Source: Rugalucina vietnamica | Lineage: Eukaryota > Mollusca > Bivalvia > Lucinida > Lucinidae | DNA: 64,000 bases | Assembly (NCBI GenBank): GCA_964017185.1 | Contig: OZ024870.1 | Location: 34,860,139-34,924,138, forward strand | Reading direction: 5' to 3' | Shown: one piece after another, positions 12,578 to 24,500 of the stretch | Layout of the letters: each line of letters starts with the position of its first letter | How positions within the stretch are numbered: the stretch's first letter is position 1 | Notes under the pieces: generated by a model | The model's database searches: none | What the model was told of the DNA's origin: nothing | What the model saw: the letters and a program-made list of their open reading frames with translations, nothing else | Program-made: the position numbers and the translations under genes

Positions 12578-15500
12578 TTTTTTTTTTATTAACAAAAAAA
12601 AAAAAGAAGAAAAAAAGATAATTCTGAAACAGCATTTTATGCACAAATGAATACATATTCGTAAAAATTGAATAGAAATCAAAACTGTCTGGTATATTAT
12701 ATAAGTACAGATTTGAACAAGGCATAAAATAAATAAATAAAATAGCACATGCATATTTAAACAATCCTTGTCATAATCAAAATTTCCCTTTCTTTTTTAA
12801 TACAAACCATGAAATTCCAACAACCTTTAGTTTTCACAGTAAGTTAAATAAATGAATAAACTCTAAGATATAATCCATACATATATTTTGTGACAAGCTT
12901 GGAGTGCTCAGAATGATTTATGCCAAGCCCACTACTTCAAAAGTGTAAATCATGGACAGTAATAACTAGAGGTGACACATGCCAAAAGGTGTGAAAAATA
13001 TGAAAACAGAATCACCCTATAAGAATTTGTCATAGGGCAATAATTTATATACATTTTTTTTTAAATTGCAAATAACTTTTTTTTTTTTTAAATTGCAAAT
13101 ACACCTACATATTACATTTAAATTGCAGATATCCCTAAATATTCTTATCAGTATCTAGAATGTATTTCCAAGTAAAAGTAACAGAATTTCCCACTTGTGT
13201 CAATGGGAATCAGTTTTAAGAGTGATCTTCCTCACTATAATGTCTTTATTTAGAAGATAATATACAAAATGGTTATCTCACATATAGTCCTGGGGTACTC
13301 AATCTTACAATTTTTGTTGAATTAGGAACTCAAACTTGTGCTGTTTTTTTGTTTTGTTTTTTTTTCTTTTTATACAATTAGTTTCAAACAGTGGTTGCTA
13401 TGGTACTTAGAATATCAAGCTATCATTCAGATATTCTTACAAAATGACAGAGATAAAAATCAATGTGATATAATTTGATCTGGGTTTGCATGGGAAAGCA
13501 TATAGAAAATAAACTTTGTTAAATTTAAGAACACCAGGGCTTTTCTTTATTTAGGCGTTTAACTCTACAAAGAAAGACAACTCTTATGGTATATTTCCTC
13601 GACAGGAAGCTCAAAACTAAAAGCTCTTGGTATGTTTGTTTGAATCACAGTCAACAGCTATGGTCCTGTCAAGACGCTGCCTCCATTTCATGGGACTTAT
13701 ACCCAAAATGAGGATATCATGACATCCAAAAAGAGCTTCAAATATAACCACCCAACTGGTGTGATTCAATGATAATAAGCTCTTAATGCAAGTTTAAACA
13801 CTTCCCTAAATTTCTGAATTACTCTTAAAAATTTTATAATAGTGCAATCGCGTAAAACCGAGAAAGAACTTACTGTGTCTCTGTTTGGGTGGGAGAGGAG
13901 GGGGCCTTGGGATTTCCATGCTAGAATGGCTTCCACTTGAAAATGATCCTGAACTAGAATAAGTTTCATCCTGCGAGCTTGTCCGTTGACTAAAAGATAT
14001 TGTATTAGATTTTTGCATTTGAACACCGGAAAATGATTGCGAACTACTCGTAGATGAAGATGATAGTCTTGCTTCGGAACTTTGCGAAGTCTGTGAAATT
14101 CTGGACGTTACCGTCCGACTAATGACCGTTCTCGTACCACTACTTGATGACATGTAACTATCTAACGTCGTCACATCAGGTACATTGTCATAACTAGAAA
14201 GCATGCGGTTCAGCTTGGCCGACTTATTTGGTAAAGGAGGTGGTCCTTGCCCATTGTTTTTGTTCCGTCTTGTAATGGCCTCCATATCGGCAGTCAACTT
14301 AGTCAATTTGTTAATCTCTTCCGTTAACTGGTTAATTTGATTCACCGTACACTCAGAATGAGACTGTGACATCTTAACGTTTCTATTCACTAGTTTCGAA
14401 TCTGACGACGTCTTTGAAAATGTGTTTGCCCTTTGGGTCCTTTGTTCACCATTTAATTCTTCCGCAGAATGATTTAGTCCAGAACCAAAGCTACTTGTCG
14501 GCGATTTACTCATCGGCGAGCTACAAGTGCTGCTTTGGTTCAACAAACTACTTTGACTAGATCCGAGGGAACAATCTAACAGTGATGTATTAGCAGACAT
14601 CATGCTGCTGCGTGGTGATTGGCTGGTTGGTGTCAGCTGACCATGTAACCCAGCATTGTAGACCATTTCGAGCATGTTCTGGACTTGTGAGCGGCGTTTC
14701 TCTTTGTCAGGTAGAGGGGGTGGGTGTTCACCATCGACCTCATCCTGGGCGAGCGACTGCTGGATCAACCTACAAAGAAAACAATGTTAACCCATTTGCT
14801 GTTGTGAAAAAGTAACAAATATACCACTAGTAAATTTCAGGGTTCCCACGGAAAGTATAAAACAAAATTCCATGACTTTTCCATAATTCCATGATTGGAG
14901 TTAAATTGCCAGTGCTATTTTTTCTGTTTATTTTTTTGTCATATAACACTATATAAAAGGCAAGAACAGATATATTGCAAAAGTAACTAACTTTGAGGTA
15001 TTATCTAGGTTTCTGATAAAGAAACATTAGTTTGAATGAACGGCTGAAAAACATATTTAAAATATTTATGAATATTTAGGAAGCGTGCGAAGTGAGCGGG
15101 GAAAAAAATCAATGCCAAACACATCCAAACTGGCATTTCATAACAAAGTTCCATGATTGTTCCATGATTGTTTCATCATTTTTCAAATTCCATGACTTTT
15201 CCACGCATGGATTTTTTTTTGTCATTTTCCATGTTTTCCAGAGCCCGTGGGAACCCTGTGTAATGCATAATGAGTGGATACAGGTGAAATAAAGCAGATT
15301 AAAGTTTTGCTATTCTTTGTATTTTCAAATTAGACACTATCATATCAAAATGTTTCCAATCATTCTAATTTGAATTTCGACGACCTATGGTCAGGTTCTA
15401 CTGGGAAAGCAGCTATACGAGGTCAATTGCAACATCTTATTCACAACACTTAGGCCAAAGTTCAAGCTAGCCAGGGTTAGACTAGACAAACCTCCTTGAT

Positions 15501-18500
15501 CCAAGCAAAATACACCTCAACCTCTTTATAACACTATTGTTGGGATCCAAGCCCATTTCTGTGTTAGCTATCCAATCCATGTTATAACCAGAGTAAAATG
15601 TATAGACATATAGCAAAAATAGTCTAAAATGGCCATTTGCGGACCAAAAATGATCAGTGTTATATCCAAAACCGTGTTGTAAAGAGCCATGTTTTAAAGA
15701 GGTCCAGACGTACCTTATTATCTGGTAATGTCTTGATGTAGAACTTTAATATATAAATCTAGGGTGTAAACAGGGTTTACATATTTATTTTTGCTTTAAA
15801 ACATAGAATATGGGTACTTGTTAGAACAGTCTTGGCAAGGCTGTTCTAACATGTACCCAAAATCAGTTTCGAGCAAAAATGAGTAAAAAATATTGAGTTT
15901 TCAACTGAAAATTATAATTCTTACTGATAAAAAAAAAATCACTTTCTATTACATAGGTGTATTTGAGCCTCGTCAAGAGAAAACCAGATATTTGCCTATG
16001 CAAAAACAAAGGCGCAGATCAGCATCGCAGTAACTGCTAAGCTGATCAGCACCTTTGTTTTCGCTACACGGACAGTATAATTTCTCTTCTTCTTAAATCC
16101 GAAATTTCAAGCTTCTAGCCTACTTCTGTGACTGTACAGGTTGGTTTGAGTCGGACCTGTTCGGAAACCCTGAAGACCGTTTTTCTAGCGTCATGGCTCA
16201 TTTGTCTGCTCACAACTATACTTACTGTGGTATAATAGTTTCAGCATTCTGAGGTAAGGGAGGTTTGGGGGGAGGGGGCGGGGAGGGTTGGTGGTTAAAG
16301 TCAAAGCTAGTGTGATTGGTGAGGGTGACGCTGTCGGACGACTTGGAGCCGTGGAGTGACGTGTTGTCGTAGAGCCCCAGGTCACTGGTCTGGTGCAGGA
16401 TCTCTCTCTCTCTAGGGGTGAGGGGTATATCTGGGAGGGAGCTACGCTTTGGGCTGGAAGAGATAATGTGTATAGTGTAATAATAAGAAGCACAAAGGTA
16501 TCAAATAATGTCTAGTACAATGCTCAGAATATGATAGTGGTTGTATCCTTAAAACTAAGTATTAACAAATGAGCCGCCTCATGAGAAAACAAACAATCTG
16601 CATATGCGAAACCAAAGACGCAGATCAGCTTCGTGGTAACCGCGAAGCTGATCAGCGTCTTTGTTTTCGCTACATGGATAGTACAATTCCTCTATTTTCT
16701 AAATCCAAATTTCCAGTCTCTAGCCATCTTCTGTGACTGTACAGCTCGGTTTGTGTCAGACCTGTTTACAACCACATTGTTGGTTTTCCCATGAGGCCCC
16801 TCAAATATGTGTACAGTACTCCGCAATCAACATAAGAGTGATTTACCATTTGAAATATGAATCACTGGGTGCTTCCTTCGTCCCGATATAAAAAGGTTCT
16901 GTTTGATTTTTACTAGGGATGTCAACCGGAGTCCGAACGTTCGGACTTCGGATCCCGTACCGAAGTTCGCATCCAAATTTTAGCATCCGGACGTTCGCTA
17001 AAAAATCAATATGTCCAATATTTAGGTAAATTGCCATTAATATATAACAAAAATACACAGAATAGGAAACAAGATATTTAATACGAATTTCTAAACATGA
17101 AGCGTCAAAGGTCAATAAGGTGTAACAGGTTAACAGGACAATGCAGGTCACGGGGAAGCGACAATAAACAAAGAAAGGATTAAAGATGATAATTGGCCTC
17201 TTTTATTGCATTTTGAAAAAGATATGATTCACACTTATCGAGTTTTAAAAATTAATAATTATACAGGCCGTCGCACATCAAAACAACATATCAGATTATG
17301 TTTTGGGATTAGACAAAACAAGTATGCTTACTTTGATCTTAATTTGACAAATCAAATAGGTGGATTCTTAAGCTGGCCCGTTTATGCAAAGAAGAAATAA
17401 ATTCAGAATACCACAATATTGTGACTAAATTAAATTTTTCAGACTTGCCAGTTCGACAAAATGGGAACTCGGTGAATGTTCGTGAATTTTTTATAATGGC
17501 ATAATTATTATGAGTATTGCCATTTTAGCGTGATTTTTGTTACTTTTGTGAATGTAAATGAATTTGCCTAAATTGCATGGTGTTTTGTTTCTGCGTAGCA
17601 TCAACGGAAACAACGCCAAGCTTAGTGACTCTTGATTATGAATGTTCTTTCGAGGACATACATGTAAATGTACATATAATATTGACCTGATACAAAATAA
17701 ATGCGAACGTTCGAACCATCCGGATGTTTGTATCCGAACGTCCGAACCTTAAATCTGACACCGAATGACATCCCTAATTTTTACTATAGGTCCCGATAGG
17801 ATTTAGTTTTGTTTGATTCGGGTACCAGATTTTTTTCTACAATAATTCCTAGAATTTGGTCAAAGATTTGATTTGATTCTAATTTATGACGTCACTGAAA
17901 GAATTTCAAGTCGTAATATAGTGCTTTGAATGCAATTTTATACTACAAATTAATTTGATTCGTCAAAAAGAGATATAAATTAAGCAATTTATTTTATTGT
18001 TGACTCTATTTTGTAGAAATTTACTGTGTTAAAGAAGTCGAACAAAATCCGTTACCAAAAAGTCAAACAAAACCTTTTTATATTGGGACTAAGGAAGCAC
18101 CAAGTGTGAATGAAACAAAATACAAGTAACCAATAAGAACAGACATACTATTCAGATTACTAACGGTAAGATGTCACTCTTACGTTGATTGCACTGTAGT
18201 TCAGACAATGAATATATGCACCTTGTATATACAATGAGCATACATGTATTATAGCCTGTTAGCGGTCTATAAAAACTGATGTTTTGCTGAATATCTTCAA
18301 AACAACAAAACTAATCGCTTTGCGGCATGGTGCATATTGAATGGTTATCTTATACATAACCAATCTATATTTTTAACATTTTTTACAGTTTAAGGTTAAA
18401 AAAATTCTTTTGAAAACTGTCCATTTTTACCGGGCATTTTGGCTGTAATGATCATGGGAGTAAATTTATTTATGTAATAGCCTAGGAATATGCTCCTTTT

Positions 18501-21500
18501 TATAACTCTATACTTTGTTAGTATTAAACTGCACATTAGGAAAATTGCACTAGGTAAAACAAAGAACCAGCTTGTGTGGTCTGTTTTATTCAAAACTTTG
18601 CACATGGGAATAGCAAGGTCCCAAACTGACCAACCGATGGTGAGTAGAGACTGGTAAGTCTATAAGAGTGTAGTTTTCACTGGAAACAGATACCATAATG
18701 TAGGTTTTAAAATGTCATGGCTATAATGCGCAAAATGCAGTTATAATACCTGTATGTATAACTGTTAATATTTTACCTGTCTTTTTTTATTCACCAAGAA
18801 AAAAGAAATGCCACCTAAAACTTTGCCAGAAAAATCGGATGTGATTGTGAACACCTTAAAATATTTTGAAACATTGACTCTGATAGTGAGGATAAAGAGG
18901 CAGGAGAATCAATTGAGTCTGTTAATGACACTAGAAGCTTAATGAAAGTGGTTGCTAAAAACATTATTGAAAAGTCATTTACATTAGTTAGAGCACTCAC
19001 TTTGTTGAAGGGTATACTATTGGATGCACATTGAATGGCATTAATCTGCCTATAGAAATTTTATTGAATGGGATTTGTGCTTGGGCGGTGCCTATAGCTG
19101 TTACAATAACTTAAAGTACTCCCCTTCATTAAGCCTTAATTTTTTGTATTAAGTTTAATAGACAAATGCAAGAAAACAACAAGTGAAAATTCTGAAAAAT
19201 CAGTTTCCAGTTATGTATTAGTATACAAATAGCATTGGCGCAAGAAATTTAATTCTATCATTTATAACAAGCCAGAAATTCAGCAAAACGTCAGTTTTTA
19301 TAGACAGCAAACGGGCTATACAATGTAGTCCAGTCAGAATTCTTTATAACGATGAACGCTATAACGGAATATTCGACTTCCGACAAAAATTTTGTGGGGA
19401 CTGATTTTTTCCTATAAAAATTACTATGTTATTACCAAAAACACGCTTACCGACACCGACAGTAATCATTGGGAACAAATCTGGCTTTTGTACACATTTT
19501 TCTGCCTTTACAACGACACAGACAATTATCCGAAAATTTGTTTATTGAATTTTACGACATACCGCCAACCGGCAAAGTGACTGACAGGTAATCAAGGGAG
19601 ACTAATCTTACGTTATCGGATTAATTAGTCGGAATGCCAATACAGTATCGACTGATGTTTTAACAATACTGCATTAATTTTTTGACAGGTGTTCATCGCT
19701 TTAAGGTTATCAATTATCCAAATTAAGAGTTAATTGATATAATTTGTGTTCTTTAATTGAGTGAGAAGATGAGATCTTTGAGTACAGGTGTCAAATTTGG
19801 ATACAAAAATGGAGCGATCAACGTTAAATTTATCAATCTTTGAAAGTGCAAAAACCTTTAAAATGTCTCAGCCGCCATCAAAACGACGAAGAACACAATT
19901 TTCCGAGAAGAAAGAGATCATCCCCTACAAGACCGACCACCCGACAGCAACCCAATATGAGATTGCAGCCCGTTTCGCAAGAAAATGGGGGATGCAGGTA
20001 GGCAGATTAACGTTGAGCGACATTCTGCAGGTAGGCAATGACAAACAGAAATGGTCCAGCATGCCGAAATATAGTGACTAATCTCTACGACAGCGTTCCG
20101 GCAAGCACGAGGACCTAGAGCAAGCGCTATACATGTGGTTTACTGACATTGGATCGAAACAAGTAACCATCAACGATGACATGTTGCTTGACAAAGCAAA
20201 GGCGTTCGGTGCACAAATTTTTGTTATGTGTATCTTGTTAAATGAAATGTAGTACATGAAATAAATTATTAAATATGTTTTGTGTTATTTTTGTTATCCT
20301 TTTAAGCCATACATCGGAACTACGATGTGAAATAAATATGTTTATGCAAATTACATGTACATGTACACCTAGCGTAATTATGGGAGCATATCTATAAAGA
20401 AGTTCTTGTTTGTCCGTCAGAAGACCCAATTTCCTTATAACGGCAAATTCACTTTAACGTCACAAGCACTGGCGACAAACACCGTCGTTGTAAAGAGGGT
20501 CGACTGTATCATATAGATTTATACCATAAATCACATTTTTGATACACCTGCAACCCAAAATTAGCAATGAAATTTTGAATTGTTCTTTTTATATACTGAT
20601 ACTGTATACCGACTGAGAAGACGCAAATTTGTTACTGCACAGCTGATCTGCGACTTTGTTTCAGCATAGACAAGAATTTGGCTTATACATCTATTTACCT
20701 GTCATAGTTTGGTGAGGCTGGGGCCGCAGGAGATTTTGGGGGTGAGAGTTGACTGTGCCGGTGCTCCCATTTATCTATACAGATCTGGGTCAGCTCCTGG
20801 AAACATACACAGAGATAATGAATTTCTTAAAAAAAAATATCAAGAGATGAGCTTACTACTTACTGGCTTGAAATTTCTGCTTACCCCACAAATGACAAAT
20901 GGACTTTCCCATTGTTATCATTTGGACAAGTCCACTTTCATTTTTAGGGTAATCAGGTGTTGTTTTAAAGTTTTATTCAATTTTTTTAAAGAAATTTCTC
21001 TTAGCAAAAAGTATAGCCCCAGATGGAACGCAGCATTCTGCGGCGTCACATCTGGGGGCTATACTGTTTGCCTATGTCCCATAAAAAGGATGCCAGGCTT
21101 ATATAAGTTAAGATATCCTATGACTCATCTTGAGCCATGTTACATGTACAAACAAAGAAGATCCCTATTACATGTATTTGCATAACTTGGCTTTTTTTCT
21201 CACAAATGTCTTAAGCATAATGTCAGTATCTGCTAATTGAAGGATGATTTTTCTCCAAGAAAGAATATGTTGAACCAAATGACTATCTCTCATCCCCTGC
21301 TTGCGAAGCAGCAATGCTATGACTGTGCCCATCTTCAACTTCACAACAGTGGGACTACTTTTTTATTCACATCAGCGGGACTACTTTTTTTCTTTCTTTT
21401 TTTCTTTTTTTTTTTTGAGGTTAATCAACCCAGTCAACATTTTTTCAGTCATATTGGGAGGATGGAGCCACTGCTTCCTGGGTAGAAACCACAGTACTGT

Positions 21501-24500
21501 GCTGAGTTAATGGGTCTTGCTCAAGGACACAACGCAGTGCTCCATGTGGGGATCAAACCCAAGACCTCTCAATTTGGAGTCTGATGCTCAACCAATATGC
21601 CACCACACTTCATAATATGTTTAGCACAAAAAAGTATTTTTCTATGTTTCGAGTGACATAATGCATAAAACAATTCATAATTTGCACTTTTCGATCAGTT
21701 TATAGATTTTCATCAAATCAGCCACAAATATGTCTTGCCCCTATTCACACAGAGTATCTATCAATCGCCGTGATGAGTCTAAATGAGATATTTAATTTTC
21801 TCGGCAACCACAGAACCGGATGGAATTTACGAAATTACCATTATTGATCAAGCTGCTATTGAATGAGCCGCAACACGCGTATACTGGTCCTAGGGGTTTC
21901 CGATCGGTACGACACAAACTGACCTGCACAGTCACAGAAAAAGGCTAGAAGCTTGAAAATTTGGAAATAAGTAGACGAGGAATTGTATTATCCTAGTAGT
22001 GAAAACAAAAGCGCTGGTCAGCTGTGCAGTCACTGCCTTTATTTTTGCATCGGTTTAAATGTATGTTCTCATAACGCGGCTCAAATGAACCGGAATACTA
22101 ATATTCAACATCCCATCTCATTTACAAATATAACCGCAAAATGATATTAATTAAGGGAGATAGTGGTGATTAAATATAAAGGCTTTTGTTTTTATATCTC
22201 ACTGTCATGAAAATTGAGCCACACCATGAGAAAACCGGATTTTTGCCTATGTGAAAACAAAGGCACAGATCAGTAACTGCAGTAAATGCGAAGCTACACG
22301 CCTTTGTTTTCGCTACACGGACAGTACACTTTCCCTTCTTCTTAAATCCCAAATTTCAAGCTTCTAGCAAGTTTTTGTGACTGCACAGGTCCGTTTGTGT
22401 CAGACCTGGTTGGAAACCCCAAAGACGGGTTTTCTTGCATCGCGGCTCATGAGATGTGTTCTCAGAAAACTTGTCATTAGGTTTTCTGATCAGTCGGTCA
22501 CAAACTGGGAGATGCTAACTACAGGCTTATGATTTCTAATTTAGTGAGTAAAGGAATCTGAGTAGAAAAGTAGCCAAAAAAGGTACTACTGTAAAATCCA
22601 TATTGTTTGTGAGAATTTAATATTAGCTTATACATCTACTTGCAAATTCATTGCCTTGCACTTTTAAGGTCTTGCTATAAAGACATGTATAGAATTATCA
22701 TAAGCTTTATAGACTGCACGAATACTTACACGTGGATTCAAGAACTCTTATTATAATTCAGAAATAGAAAATTGGTGAAATAAGTCACATGAAAATTTAA
22801 AAACTTGCAGCATCTATCGAAACTGATCAGCGCTTTTTGATTTCAATATGTTTTTCCTTAATTCCAAATTCAGGCCGCCACTCATATTTGTTTGCCATAC
22901 AGACTAGAAGAGACGCGTCATGAAAAAAAAAAAACAAACAAGAGGACCAATGGTCCTGTAAACGCTCACCTGAGATCTGCTGCATATACCAATAAACATG
23001 TTTGAATATTATGGTATTTAACCCCAGTGCAGGGGCAGATGAAGCCCTTGGGCCATTTTCTTCTTTTTTTTCAGAATAATCAATATTCTGTCCATTTGCC
23101 AATTTCCTGCTGGCTTTTCCCTTCAAATGACATTTTAACAATTTTCCCCATTTAAATGCATGGTCAACCCATGTTGACCTTGCCATAAACTGGGTCAAGG
23201 TCATCAGAGGGTCATGATTTATGTATACATTGTAGTACTTAAGCCATAGATGCTTCACACCAAGTTTCTTTGAAATAGGTCCACCGGTTCCGGAGAAGAA
23301 GATTTTTGAAGGGTTTTTACCATATATGGGCATGGCGGCCATCTTTGTCATGTGACCTTGATTATTTATATATACATTGATTCCCCCATTCTATAGATGC
23401 TTCACATGAAATTTGGCTTTGATTGACCAAGTGATTTCAGAGAAGATGTTTGAATAGTATGGTAATATACAATATAATGCCCCTGGGGTCCAATTTTTTT
23501 CAGAATAATTAATAGTCAGTCCTCCTGCCCATTTTCTGCAAGACTTTTACTTTAAATGACATTTTAAAGGTTTTCCCCATTCAAATGCATTGGCGACCTA
23601 TGTTGACCTTGCCGTAAAATAGGTCAAGGTCATCCAAAGGTCATAATTTATTAACACATTGTAGTACTTCAGTCCCTGATGCTTCATGCCAAGTTTCGTT
23701 GAAATCGGTCCATTGGTTCAGGAGAAGAAGATTTTTGAAGAGTTTTTACCATATATGGGCATGGCGGCCATCTTGATCATGTGACCTGGATTATTTATAA
23801 ACACATTGATTCCCCCTTCCCATAGATGCTTCCTATAAAATTTGGCTTTGATTGGCCAAGTGGTTTCAGAGAAGAAGATCTTTGAATATTTTTGTAATAT
23901 ACATGTATAATGCCCCGGGGTGGGGTCAGACCAACCCCTGTGGTCCAATTTTTTTTTCAGACTTACCTACCTTCAGTCCATTTGCCCATTTCCTGCAAGT
24001 TTTGCCTTTCAAATAACATTTTAACAATTTTCCCCATTCAAATGCATTGGCGACCTATGTTGACCTTGCCGTAAAATAGGTCAAGGTCATCCAAAGGTCA
24101 TAATTTATAAACACATTGTAGTACTCCAGTCCCCGATGCTTCATGCCAAGTTCCGTTGAAATCGATCCAGTGGTTCCGGAGAAGAAGAATTTTGAAGGGT
24201 TTTTACCATATATGGGCATGGCGGCCATCTTGGTCATGTGACCTGGATTATTTATAAACACATTGGTTCCCCCTTCCCATAGATGCATCATATAAAATTT
24301 GGCTTTAATTGGCCAAGCGGTTTCAGAGAAGAAGATCTTTGAAAATGGTGGACGACGACGGACGGACGGACGACGACGGACGACGGACGCTGGATCATGG
24401 CCATCCTATAAGCTCACCTTGAGAGCCTAACGGCTCAGGTGAGCTAAAAAACGATTTTTGCCTAGGCGAAAACAAAGGCGCAGCACCTTTGTTTTCGCTA

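Larger units (their letters stand above)
11751..13873. other. Introns 7 and 6 of RAPGEF1 (with exon 7 between)
   Basis: Intron 7 (11751-12132) shows nothing notable. Intron 6 (12375-13873) contains an ATC trinucleotide run at 12525-12577, a T-rich tract after it, and otherwise unassigned AT-rich sequence. Neither holds a family A MITE, unlike most other introns. Confidence 0.7.

Noticed and set aside
12509..12764. Open frames with poly-Met or poly-Asp
   Set aside because: They are frames of the ATC microsatellite.
20709..21185. 158-codon plus-strand open frame
   Set aside because: It overlaps exon 4 antisense and then a family C MITE. No coding similarity.
22827..23351. 174-codon minus-strand open frame
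   Set aside because: It lies across the Helitron-like tandem cores, and the same peptide pieces recur in each core repeat, so it is a by-product of the repeat.
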